Shown: positions 34,252 through 42,303 of the stretch, piece by piece
How positions within the stretch are numbered: position 1 is the first letter of the stretch
Layout: each line of letters starts with the position of its first letter
NCBI RefSeq assembly: GCF_019931675.1
Contig: NZ_CP082922.1
Coordinates: 186,001-250,000 of the forward strand
Source: Nocardioides rotundus
GTDB lineage: Bacteria; Actinomycetota; Actinomycetes; Propionibacteriales; Nocardioidaceae
Length of the DNA: 64,000 bases
Reading direction: 5' to 3'
Translations under genes and position numbers: made by a program
Notes under the pieces: generated by a model
Database searches by the model: none
Told to the model about the DNA's origin: nothing
The model's input: only the letters and a program-made list of their open reading frames with translations

Positions 34252-35715
34252 TCAGGCGAGCTGGGCGCGGACCAGGGAGGCGAGGCGGGCGATGCCGGGG
34301 CGGATGCGCTCGACGTCGATGGCGGCGAAGCCGACCCGGAAGTGCTGCCGGTTGTGCGCGGAGTCGGTGAAGTAGGTGTCGCCGCGCTCGATCACGACGC
34401 CCTCGCCGAGCGCGTCGGCGGCCAGGCGCGCGCAGTCCAGCCCGGGCGGCCCGGTCACCCAGATGCTCACCCCGCCGGGAGGGACGTCGGGGCTGAGGCC
34501 GAGCTCGTCGGCCAGCGCGTCGCGGGTCGCCTCCCACCGCCGGGAGAGCTGGCCGCGCCGGCGGCGGACGGTCCGCTGGTACTGCCCCGACCCGATGAAC
34601 AGCGCCATCGCCCGCTGCTCGTGGCCCGAGGTGTGCCGGATCCGGTACCGCCGGTAGGCGCGCAGCCCCTCGACCACCTCCGGCGGTCCGACGAGATAGC
34701 CCAGCCGCAGCCCCGGCGCGAGGAACTTGCTGAACGTGCCGAGGTAGATCACCCGGTCGCTGCCCGGGATCGCCTTCAGCGCCGGCGTCGGGCTGCCCTG
34801 GTAGCGGAACTCGCTGTCATAGTCGTCCTCGATCACGAGTACGTCGGCCTCGGCGGCGCGGGCGAGGAGGTCGCGGCGCCGACCGATCCCGAGCGTCACA
34901 TTGGTCGGGCAGTGGTGACTGGGCGTGAGGTGCAGCAGCCGAAGACCGTCCAGCGAGGGCGGGGGGACCAGCCCGCCGGCGTCGACCGGGAGCGGCCGCA
35001 GGGTCGCGCCGGCATGGGTGAAGATGTGCCTGGCGTCGGGGTAGCCCGGGTCCTCGACACCCACCTCGTCCCCGGGCGCGAGCGTGGCGGCGGCGAGCAG
35101 GTCCAGCCCCTGCTGGGCGCCGTTGGTGATGAGCACCTGATCCGGGGACGCCTCGATCCCGCGGCCCGGCAGCACCCGGCGGCACAGCTCCTCGATCAGC
35201 AGCGGGTCGTCCTCGTCCACCCCGTCGCGCACGCTGTAGTGCAGGTGCGGCGGCTCCAGTGCCTGCCGCAGCGACCGGATCCACGGCAGCCGGGGGAAGC
35301 TGCTCGGGTCCACCTGCCCGGCGATGAAGGGGTAGGGGTAGCGCTGCCAGTCCCGCACCTTGGCGATCTCGGGGAGGTCGGACGTGCTGAGCGGCCGGAT
35401 CACGTCCGAGAAGTCGCCGCTCGTCGACGCGGTCGGCGCCGGCGCGGACGGCTCCAGGGCCGCGATCATCTCCTGGTTGACGAAGAGTCCCCGACAGGGC
35501 CGCGCTTCGACGTACCCCTCCGCCTCGAGCTCCATGTAGGCCGCGTTGACGGTGTTCCGCGACAGCCCGAGCTCGCGGGCCAGCTCGCGCGAGGACGGCA
35601 GCGCCTGCCGCAGGTCGAGCGCGCCGGAGAGGATCTCGTGCTCCAGCGCCTCGCGCAGCTGGCGGTAGAGCGGCTTGCCGCTGTCGCGCTCGATCGCGAT
35701 CCGTGAGGGGGCCAC
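34252..35715 (-). CDS. MocR-type (GntR-aminotransferase) regulator, TauR candidate
   Basis: This 487-residue regulator has an N-terminal GntR winged helix (KPLYRQLREALEHEILSG, LPSSRELARELGLSRNTVNAAY) fused to a class I aminotransferase-like effector domain. The PLP lysine lies in YLGTFSKFLAPGLRLGY. MocR proteins activate adjacent catabolic aminotransferase genes; TauR of Rhodobacter does so for tpa-xsc. This gene is divergent from tpa, so a TauR role is likely. Start GTG 35715 was chosen because TACCGT (35722-35727) lies 6-7 nt before it in leaderless layout; the frame extends to a TTG at 35745. The stop abuts repeat array A. Confidence 0.85.
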   Translation of the reverse strand: MAPSRIAIERDSGKPLYRQLREALEHEILSGALDLRQALPSSRELARELGLSRNTVNAAYMELEAEGYVEARPCRGLFVNQEMIAALEPSAPAPTASTSGDFSDVIRPLSTSDLPEIAKVRDWQRYPYPFIAGQVDPSSFPRLPWIRSLRQALEPPHLHYSVRDGVDEDDPLLIEELCRRVLPGRGIEASPDQVLITNGAQQGLDLLAAATLAPGDEVGVEDPGYPDARHIFTHAGATLRPLPVDAGGLVPPPSLDGLRLLHLTPSHHCPTNVTLGIGRRRDLLARAAEADVLVIEDDYDSEFRYQGSPTPALKAIPGSDRVIYLGTFSKFLAPGLRLGYLVGPPEVVEGLRAYRRYRIRHTSGHEQRAMALFIGSGQYQRTVRRRRGQLSRRWEATRDALADELGLSPDVPPGGVSIWVTGPPGLDCARLAADALGEGVVIERGDTYFTDSAHNRQHFRVGFAAIDVERIRPGIARLASLVRAQLA

Positions 35716-35732
35716 GGGGCTACGGTAGGGCC

Positions 35733-35764
35733 GAACTGGCACCAAAGAAATGCCCGGGAACTGG
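35733..35764. promoter_or_regulatory. Direct GAACTGG repeats between the mocR and tpa genes
   Basis: GAACTGG occurs at 35733-35739 and again at 35758-35764, same orientation, 25 bp apart. This overlaps the likely promoter of the MocR gene and lies just upstream of the weak tpa promoter (TAGAAC at 35772-35777). MocR/TauR proteins bind paired direct repeats, and the reported TauR site also begins with CTGG. Candidate operator only. Confidence 0.45.
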
Positions 35765-35804
35765 GTCTTGGTAGAACCATGTGAGTCGCAGCACAGTTCT
35801 CAGC

Positions 35805-37166
35805 ATGAGCACGAGGACCACCGCGCAGCGCCACCTGTTCCCCCACTTCACCCGCGGCGAGGTCTGGAACGATCCCGACCTCCCGGTGATCGTCCGCGGC
35901 GACGGCTGCTATCTGTACGACGAGCAGGGCCGCCGCTTCCTCGACGGGCTCGCCGGCCTGTTCTGCGTGAACATCGGTCACGGCCGGCAGGACATCCCCG
36001 CCGCGGCGATCAAGCAGATGGAGCAGCTGGCCTACTGGACCAACTGGTCCGCGGCCCACCCCGCCTCGGTCGAGGCTGCCGAGCTGATCACCGGCCTGGC
36101 GCCCGGGGACCTGGACCGGGTCTTCTTCGTCAACTCCGGCTCGGAGGCCGTGGAGTCGGCGATCAAGCTGGCCCGGCAGTACTTCGTCAGCCAGGGCCAG
36201 CCCGAGCGGACCAAGATCATCTCCCGCGACATGTCCTACCACGGCACCACGCTCGGGGCGCTCGCCGTGACCGGCATCCCCAAGTTCAAGGCGCCGTTCG
36301 GCCCGCTGATGCCGGGCGTCCGGCACGTCCCCCACACTCTCGGGGAGAGCGTTCCCGAGGGCGGCACGGCCGCCGACCTGCCGAGCCTGCGCGCGCTGGT
36401 CGCCGCGACCGAGGAGGAGGGACCCGAGACGGTCGCGGCCGTGTTCGCCGAGCCGGTGCAGAACTCCCGCGGCGCCCTGGTGCCGCCGGACGGCTACTGG
36501 GCCGAGCTGCGGGCGATCTGCGACCGCTACGGGATCCTGCTCGTCTCCGACGAGGTGATCTGCGCCTACGGCCGGCTGGGCGAGTGGTTCGGCGCGGAGA
36601 AGTACGGCTACGTCCCCGACCTGCTCACCTTCGCCAAGGGCGCCACCTCCGGATACGCGCCGCTCGGAGGCGTCCTCGTCCGCGAGCACATCGCGGACGC
36701 CGTCCTCACCTCGCCGACCACCGGCGTCTTCACCCACGGCTCCACCTGGGGCGGGCACCCGATCGCCACCACGGTGGCGGTCGCCAACATCACCGCTATG
36801 CGCGACGAGCGCATCCTGGACAACGTGCGCGACCTGGAGGGCGCCTTCCAGACCGGCCTGGACCAGATCGTGGATGCGCACCCCACCGTCCGGGAGTGGC
36901 GAGGAACCGGGTTCTTCTACGCCCTGGAGTTCACCGGCGACCGCCGTACCGGCCGTGAGCTCACCCCCCAGCAGGAGGTCGCGCTGGTGCGCGAGGTGAT
37001 GCCGCGCGCGATGCGCGAGGTCAACCTGATCACCCGCCCCGACGATCGCGGCGCCACGCTGCTGATGCTCTCGCCGCCGCTGGTCGCCGATGCGGACGTC
37101 CTGCGCGACCTCCTGGCCGGGGTGGACGCCGTCTGCTCCGCCGTCGACCGGCACGTCGCCGGCTGA
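35805..37166 (+). CDS. tpa: Taurine:pyruvate aminotransferase
   Basis: This 453-residue class III (omega) aminotransferase transfers the amino group of taurine to pyruvate, giving sulfoacetaldehyde and alanine. Motifs: FVNSGSEAVESAIKLARQY, the SYHGTTLGALAVTG loop, LLVSDEVICAYGRLG with the PLP aspartate, the PLP-lysine segment LTFAKGATSGYAPLGGV, and HGSTWGGHP. The taurine assignment rests on fold class plus context: divergent MocR, then ald, pta and tauCAB, with xsc nearby. ATG 35805 is used; GTG 35781 is an in-frame alternative. Other omega-aminotransferase substrates (beta-alanine, GABA) cannot be excluded by sequence alone. Confidence 0.88.
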   Translation: MSTRTTAQRHLFPHFTRGEVWNDPDLPVIVRGDGCYLYDEQGRRFLDGLAGLFCVNIGHGRQDIPAAAIKQMEQLAYWTNWSAAHPASVEAAELITGLAPGDLDRVFFVNSGSEAVESAIKLARQYFVSQGQPERTKIISRDMSYHGTTLGALAVTGIPKFKAPFGPLMPGVRHVPHTLGESVPEGGTAADLPSLRALVAATEEEGPETVAAVFAEPVQNSRGALVPPDGYWAELRAICDRYGILLVSDEVICAYGRLGEWFGAEKYGYVPDLLTFAKGATSGYAPLGGVLVREHIADAVLTSPTTGVFTHGSTWGGHPIATTVAVANITAMRDERILDNVRDLEGAFQTGLDQIVDAHPTVREWRGTGFFYALEFTGDRRTGRELTPQQEVALVREVMPRAMREVNLITRPDDRGATLLMLSPPLVADADVLRDLLAGVDAVCSAVDRHVAG

Positions 37167-37195
37167 CCCACCCACCGACACGAGAGGAGGCGACG

Positions 37196-38314
37196 ATGCG
37201 CATCGGCGTCCCCAAGGAAGTGAAGAACCACGAGTACCGCGTCGCGCTCACCCCGGCCGGCGCGCACGAGCTGATCCGCCGCGGCCACGAGGTCGTCGTC
37301 GAGACGCACGCGGGCGAGGGGTCGGCGATCATGGACGGCGAGTACGCCGCCGCCGGGGCCAAGGTCCTCGACTACGCCGACGACGTCTGGGCCGACGCGG
37401 ACCTGGTGCTCAAGGTCAAGGAGCCGATCGAGGAGGAGTATCACCGGCTCAGCGCGGACACCACGCTGTTCACCTACCTCCACCTGGCCGCATCGCAGCC
37501 CTGCACGCAGGCGCTGATCGACGCGGGCACCACCTCGATCGCCTACGAGACGGTCCAGCTGCCCGACGGCTCGCTGCCGCTGCTCTTCCCGATGAGCGAG
37601 GTCGCGGGCTGTCTGGCGCCGCAGGCCGGCGCGCAGTCGCTGATGCGGCCCAACGGCGGGCGCGGCCTGCTCCTCGGCGGCGTCTCGGGCGTCAAGCCGG
37701 CCAACGTGGTGGTGATCGGTGCCGGCGTCTCCGGCTCCAACGCCACGGCCATCGCGGTGGGCATGTGGGCCGACGTCACCGTGCTGGACACCGACGTGAA
37801 CAAGCTGCGGGCCATGGACCGCCGCTACAACGGCCGGGTGAAGACGATGGTCTCGAACTCCCTGGAGCTGGAGAAGGCCGTGCTGGAGGCCGACCTGGTG
37901 ATCGGTGCCGTGCTGGTCCCGGGTGCCCGTGCGCCGCGGCTGGTGACCAACGAGATGGTCAGCCGGATGAAGCGCGGCAGCGTGCTCGTCGACATCGCCA
38001 TCGACCAGGGTGGCTGCTTCGAGGACTCCCGCCCGACGACGCACGCGGACCCGACGTACTCCGTCCACCACAGCGTCTTCTACTGCGTGGCGAACATGCC
38101 CGGCGCGGTGCCGAACACCTCCACCTACGCGCTCACCAACGTCACGCTGCCCTACGTGCTGCGGCTCGCCGACGACGGATGGAAGCAGGCCCTGCGCGAC
38201 GACCCGGCGCTCGCCCTCGGCCTGTCCACGCACGCGGGCCGGGTGACCAACGGGCCGGTGGCGGCGGCCCACGGACTCGAGCACCTGCCGGTCGCTGAGG
38301 TGCTTGCCCCTTGA
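37196..38314 (+). CDS. ald: Alanine dehydrogenase
   Basis: This 372-residue NAD-dependent alanine dehydrogenase oxidises alanine to pyruvate and ammonium. It starts MRIGVPKEVKNHEYRVALTP, the family hallmark, with the substrate histidine in FTYLHLAA. The Rossmann domain contains VVVIGAGVSGSNATAIAVG, followed by VDIAIDQGGCFEDSRPTTHADP. In this operon it recycles the alanine made by Tpa back to pyruvate, the amino acceptor, and releases the taurine nitrogen as ammonium. GAGAGGAGG lies before the ATG. The stop overlaps the TTG start of pta. Confidence 0.95.
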   Translation: MRIGVPKEVKNHEYRVALTPAGAHELIRRGHEVVVETHAGEGSAIMDGEYAAAGAKVLDYADDVWADADLVLKVKEPIEEEYHRLSADTTLFTYLHLAASQPCTQALIDAGTTSIAYETVQLPDGSLPLLFPMSEVAGCLAPQAGAQSLMRPNGGRGLLLGGVSGVKPANVVVIGAGVSGSNATAIAVGMWADVTVLDTDVNKLRAMDRRYNGRVKTMVSNSLELEKAVLEADLVIGAVLVPGARAPRLVTNEMVSRMKRGSVLVDIAIDQGGCFEDSRPTTHADPTYSVHHSVFYCVANMPGAVPNTSTYALTNVTLPYVLRLADDGWKQALRDDPALALGLSTHAGRVTNGPVAAAHGLEHLPVAEVLAP

Positions 38315-39237
38315 CCCCCGCCACCGTCCCCAGCGTCGCCGCCCACCGACCGGTCACGATGACCGATCGGTGGGTCGCGCGCCTGGGGGCGGTCGGGGGA
38401 GGCCGTCGCCCCCGCGTCGTGCTGCCCGAGGGCGACGACCCTCGGATCCGTACGGCGGCCCTGCGGCTCACCACCCTCGGCGTCGACCCGGTGCTCCTCA
38501 CCGAAGCGCCCCTCGAGGGGGTCGAGACGCGAGCGCCGACCGCCGACCCGCTGCGCACCGCAGCCGCCCTGGTCGCCGACGGGGCCGCCGACGCCTGTGT
38601 CGGCGGCGCCGTGCACTCCACCCGCGACGTGCTCCGGGCGGCGCTGAAGGTGATCGGGCTGGCCCCGGGCACCGACCTGCTCTCCAGCAGCTTCCTCATG
38701 GTCGCCCCCGACGGGTCGACGTACTCCTTCGGCGACTGCGGCGTCGTGCCCGTCCCCGACGCCGCCCAGCTCGCCACGATCGCGGCGCAGACCGCCGAGA
38801 CGCACGCCGCCCTGACCGGCGAGGACCCGCGGGTCGGCCTGCTCTCCTTCAGTACCTGGGGCAGCGCCGAGCACGAGCGGGTCGCGGTCGTGCGGGAGGC
38901 GACGGCGCGGCTGCGGAGGGACCGTCCGGACCTGCCCAGCGAGGGCGAGCTGCAGTTCGACGCGGCCGTGGTGCCGGCCGTGGCGGCGCAGAAGGCGCCC
39001 GGCTCGGAGGTGGCCGGGAGCGCGAACGTGCTGATCTTCCCCGACCTGGGCGCGGGGAACATCGGATACAAGATGGCTCAACGGTGGGGCGGGTTCGCCG
39101 CCTATGGGCCCATACTCCAAGGGCTGGCCCGGCCCATGAACGACCTCTCTCGGGGGTGCGACGCGCACGACGTCGTGCAGGTGTGCCTGATCAGCAGCGT
39201 CCAGGCGATGACCCCGGCCATCAGTGAAGCGCACTAA
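38311..39237 (+). CDS. pta: Phosphate acetyltransferase
   Basis: This 308-residue short Pta (catalytic PTA_PTB domain only, slightly shorter than the usual ~330) converts acetyl-phosphate and CoA to acetyl-CoA. It handles the acetyl-phosphate released by Xsc. Motifs: RPRVVLPEGDDPRIRTAA, SSSFLMVAPDGSTYSFGDCGV, LLSFSTWGSAEHERV, ANVLIFPDLGAGNIGYKMAQR and GPILQGLARPMNDLSRGC. The start is uncertain. TTG 38311 overlaps the ald stop (TTGA). ATG 38359 is the alternative but lies in the loop of a 15-bp inverted repeat with no ribosome site, which favours the TTG. Confidence 0.9.
   Translation: MTPATVPSVAAHRPVTMTDRWVARLGAVGGGRRPRVVLPEGDDPRIRTAALRLTTLGVDPVLLTEAPLEGVETRAPTADPLRTAAALVADGAADACVGGAVHSTRDVLRAALKVIGLAPGTDLLSSSFLMVAPDGSTYSFGDCGVVPVPDAAQLATIAAQTAETHAALTGEDPRVGLLSFSTWGSAEHERVAVVREATARLRRDRPDLPSEGELQFDAAVVPAVAAQKAPGSEVAGSANVLIFPDLGAGNIGYKMAQRWGGFAAYGPILQGLARPMNDLSRGCDAHDVVQVCLISSVQAMTPAISEAH
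38342..38374. repeat. 15-bp inverted repeat around ATG 38359 in pta
   Basis: The arms 38342-38356 and 38360-38374 (CCCACCGACCGGTCA against its complement, one mismatch) have a 3-nt loop that contains the A of the internal ATG. In RNA this would be a very stable hairpin near the pta start. It could hinder translation or act as a binding site; function unknown. Confidence 0.75.
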
Positions 39238-39280
39238 CTCACTACGATTAATCGACAACCTGCCCCGAGGAGAAGGACCC

Positions 39281-40159
39281 ATGGCGGACACCGCGACAGC
39301 TGCACCACCGGCCAAGGCCCCACCCTCGCCCGCCAAGGGCAGCGCGACGCGCCGCCGCCGGCTGCGGCACTGGGGCGTCAACGTCGCCTCGCTGCTCGGC
39401 TTCCTCCTCCTGTGGTGGCTGGTGACCCGGCTCGGCCTGGTCCGGCCGCTCTTCCTGCCCGGCCCCGGGGCGGTGTGGGACGCCTTCGTCCGCGCCAACA
39501 CCGACCACCCGATCGCGCCCGGCTCCACGCGCATCGTCCGGGGCGAGCAGAACTACTACCTCTGGGAGCACCTGCTCGCGAGCCTGCAGCGGATCACCGT
39601 CGGTGTCGGGGGCGGCATCCTGGTCGGTGTGCCCCTCGGGCTGATCATGGGCACCTCGAAGTGGGTGGGCATGGTGCTGGAGCCCTACCTGAACTTCCTG
39701 CGCTCGCTCCCGCCGCTGGCCTACATCGGCCTGCTGATCGTCTGGTTCGGCATCGGCGACACATCCAAGATCTGGCTGCTCTTCCTCGCCGCCTTCCCGC
39801 CGATCACCATGGCGACCATCGCCGGTGTCCGCGGCGTGAAGGAGGACCAGGTCAACGCGGTCCTCAGCCTGGGTGCCAGCCGGCGCCAAGCCTTGAGCGC
39901 GGTCGTCCTCCCCGCCACGCTGCCCGAGGTGATGACCGGCATCCGGGTCGCCGTGGGCTTCGCGTGGACCACCGTGGTCGCGGCCGAGATCGCCAACGGC
40001 ATCCCCGGCATCGGCGGCCTGGCCTACCTCGCCGGTGAGCAGCTCCAGACGGCGCTGGTCATCGCCTGCATCATCGTCATCGGCATCGCCGCGATCCTGC
40101 TCGACCTGCTGCTGAAGACCATCGAGCGCATCCTCGTCCCCTGGCGCGGCAAGGCATGA
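39281..40159 (+). CDS. tauC: Taurine/sulfonate ABC transporter permease
   Basis: This 292-residue permease of the TauC/SsuC/NrtB family has six predicted helices, beginning with the GVNVASLLGFLLLWWLVTRLG segment. The binding-protein-dependent transport loop is ALSLGASRRQAL-like (VLSLGASRRQALSAVVLPATLPEVMTGI). It ends with VAAEIANGIPGIGGLAYLAGEQ, the family C-terminal signature. The ATG has GAGGAGAAGG upstream. It lies 43 nt after pta and is followed by TauA and TauB, so all three ABC parts are encoded together. Confidence 0.9.
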   Translation: MADTATAAPPAKAPPSPAKGSATRRRRLRHWGVNVASLLGFLLLWWLVTRLGLVRPLFLPGPGAVWDAFVRANTDHPIAPGSTRIVRGEQNYYLWEHLLASLQRITVGVGGGILVGVPLGLIMGTSKWVGMVLEPYLNFLRSLPPLAYIGLLIVWFGIGDTSKIWLLFLAAFPPITMATIAGVRGVKEDQVNAVLSLGASRRQALSAVVLPATLPEVMTGIRVAVGFAWTTVVAAEIANGIPGIGGLAYLAGEQLQTALVIACIIVIGIAAILLDLLLKTIERILVPWRGKA

Positions 40160-40221
40160 GCGCCGCGTTCGTTCCTCGACTCGGGCACCACCCATCACCC
40201 GACACCCCTAGGAGACAACCG

Positions 40222-41295
40222 ATGAAGACCCTCACCAAGACCGGCGCGGTGGCGGCCGTCGTCGCGCTCGCGCTGCCGCTGACCGGATGTGTGGAGTCGG
40301 GGCGCACCGCCGAGGCGGTCGACACCGAGTGCCCGTGGCAGCCCGACGAGAGCATCGACACCAGCGCCCGGATCGCCTGGCAGCCGATCCCCAACGGCGA
40401 CCTGGTGGTCAAGGACCTGGGGATCCTCGAGGCCTGCATGCCCAACGCCTCGATCAAGTGGGTGCAGGCGGCCTCCGGCGGCGACGTGGTGAAGTACTAC
40501 GGCTCCGGCGACGTCGACCTCGGCCTCATGGGCTCCTCCCCGGCGGTGATCGCCTCCTCGGAGCCGGTGATGCGCGACGCCGACATCCAGGTGGTGTGGA
40601 TCCACGACGTGATCGGCACCGCGGAGTCGCTCATCGTCCGCGACCCCGCGCAGAAGACCCTGGACGACCTCAAGGGCGGCACGATCGCCGTACCCTTCTC
40701 CTCCACCGCGCACTACTCGCTGCTCCAGGCGATCGCCGACGCCGGGCTGGACGCGAACAAGGACTTCAAGATCATCAACCTCGACCCGGAGAAGATGCTG
40801 GGCGCCTGGCAGGGCGACCAGATCGACGCCGCCTGGGTGTGGGAGCCGGTGCAGTCCCAGCTCCTCGACGACGGCGGGGCGCGCATCCTCTCCAGCGAGG
40901 ACACCGCGAAGGCGGGCAAGCCGACCTTCGACCTCGGCACCGCGTCGACGGACTTCATCGAGGCCAACCCCGACTTCATGGAGCAGTGGGCCCGCGCGCA
41001 GGACTACGCGGTCACGATGATCAAGGACGACCCCAAGGCCGCCGCGGACTCCGCCGGCGTCCAGCTCAACATCGACCCCGCCACGGCCCAGAAGCAGTTC
41101 GAGGGCTACGTCTACCTCGACGCGGCCGAGCAGGCGGGTCCGGACTACCTCGGCGGCAAGATGGCCGAGGACATGGAGACCACGGCGAGGTTCCTGCTCG
41201 ACCAGGGCGGGATCGAGAAGGCCGGCCCGGTCGACCAGTACGCCCAGCACGTCGACGACGCGCCGGCGGCCGCTGCTGCGGAGGCGGACCAGTGA
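40222..41295 (+). CDS. tauA: Taurine ABC transporter substrate-binding lipoprotein
   Basis: This 357-residue lipoprotein has a signal peptide with lipobox LTGC (cysteine near residue 23). The mature protein has the TauA fold: IAWQPIPNGDLVVKDLGILE, DLGLMGSSPAVIASSEP, VVWIHDVIGTAESLIV, AVPFSSTAHYSLLQAI and AAWVWEPVQSQL. It ends with an Ala-rich acidic tail. GGAGAC before ATG 40222 supports this start. It delivers taurine or a similar sulfonate to TauC. It is related to the orphan protein at 31938-32978. Confidence 0.9.
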   Translation: MKTLTKTGAVAAVVALALPLTGCVESGRTAEAVDTECPWQPDESIDTSARIAWQPIPNGDLVVKDLGILEACMPNASIKWVQAASGGDVVKYYGSGDVDLGLMGSSPAVIASSEPVMRDADIQVVWIHDVIGTAESLIVRDPAQKTLDDLKGGTIAVPFSSTAHYSLLQAIADAGLDANKDFKIINLDPEKMLGAWQGDQIDAAWVWEPVQSQLLDDGGARILSSEDTAKAGKPTFDLGTASTDFIEANPDFMEQWARAQDYAVTMIKDDPKAAADSAGVQLNIDPATAQKQFEGYVYLDAAEQAGPDYLGGKMAEDMETTARFLLDQGGIEKAGPVDQYAQHVDDAPAAAAAEADQ

Positions 41296-42122
41296 GCGTG
41301 GCGCCGACGGAGTCGGGTACGGCGACCCCCGACGGACACGCCCAGGACGTGCGGATCCAGGGGCTGCGGCACCACTTCACCGTCGGCGGCACCCAGGTCC
41401 AGGCACTGGAGACGATCGACCTGGACATCGAGCCGGGGGAGTTCGTCTGCCTGGCCGGGCCGTCCGGGTGCGGCAAGACCACGCTGCTGCGGCTGCTCGC
41501 CGGCTTCATGCCGCCCTCGGAGGGGTCGATCACCGTCGGCGGCGAGCCGGTCCGCGGGCCCGCCGCCGAGCGGGGCGTCGTCTTCCAGTCGCCCAACCTC
41601 TTCCCCTGGCTGTCGGTGCGCAAGAACGTCGAGCTCGGGCCGAAGCTGCGCGGGGTCGGCACGGCGGAGCGCCGGGCCGGCTCGGACCGCTACCTGGAGA
41701 TGGTCGGCCTGGCGGACTTCCCCGACCACAAGCCGTATGAGCTCTCCGGCGGCATGCAGCAGCGCTGCCAGATCGCCCGGGTGCTCAACAACGACCCGGA
41801 CATCGTGCTGATGGACGAGCCGTACGGCGCCCTCGACGCGCTCACCCGCGAGCGGCTGCAGAACGAGCTGCTGGACATCTGGCGGGAGACCGGCAAGACC
41901 ATCCTGTTCATCACCCACTCCGTCGACGAGGCGGTCTTCCTCGGCTCGCGGGTGATGGTGATGAGCCCTCGCCCGGGCCGGGTGGTCTATGACCAGCCGG
42001 CGATCTTCTCCGCTCCGGGCGAGCGGATCCCGGCCGAGCAGATCCGGGCCCTGCCCGCCTACCAGCGGATGTGCGAGGAGGTCCGGGAGGCGATCCAGGA
42101 CACCCCGCAGGGTGGGCACTGA
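41292..42122 (+). CDS. tauB: Taurine ABC transporter ATPase
   Basis: This 276-residue ABC ATPase of the TauB/SsuB/NrtD group has Walker A GPSGCGKTTLL, Q-loop VVFQSPNLFPWLSV, signature LSGGMQQR, Walker B IVLMDEP, D-loop GALDALT and the switch histidine in FITHSVDEA. It powers import through TauC. GTG 41292 overlaps the tauA stop (GTGA). It is the last gene of the tpa operon; a long hairpin follows 60 nt later, between it and the convergent symporter gene. Confidence 0.93.
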   Translation: MSVAPTESGTATPDGHAQDVRIQGLRHHFTVGGTQVQALETIDLDIEPGEFVCLAGPSGCGKTTLLRLLAGFMPPSEGSITVGGEPVRGPAAERGVVFQSPNLFPWLSVRKNVELGPKLRGVGTAERRAGSDRYLEMVGLADFPDHKPYELSGGMQQRCQIARVLNNDPDIVLMDEPYGALDALTRERLQNELLDIWRETGKTILFITHSVDEAVFLGSRVMVMSPRPGRVVYDQPAIFSAPGERIPAEQIRALPAYQRMCEEVREAIQDTPQGGH

Positions 42123-42181
42123 CGCGGCTCGGGCCCATGCGCGGCCCCTCCCACTGACCCCCATCTGCCCCACCCGTTCAA

Positions 42182-42249
42182 GTCACGCACAGTTCGGTCA
42201 TCTTGTTGAGCGGCAGAACACTCGACAAGATGACCGAACGTTGCGTTAC
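42182..42249. terminator. Long hairpin between convergent tauB and symporter genes
   Basis: The arms 42182-42210 and 42221-42249 (29 nt each) enclose a 10-nt loop (42211-42220). The inner 19 bp (GTTCGGTCATCTTGTTGAG) have one mismatch. The outer 8 bp are joined through a 2-nt internal loop and have one mismatch. It occupies the middle of the 181-bp convergent gap and looks like a bidirectional terminator. Confidence 0.7.
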
Positions 42250-42303
42250 ATGGCGGCGGACGCGGGCCGATCACCCCGCGGGTGTACGGCGGCCCGACGG
42301 GTC

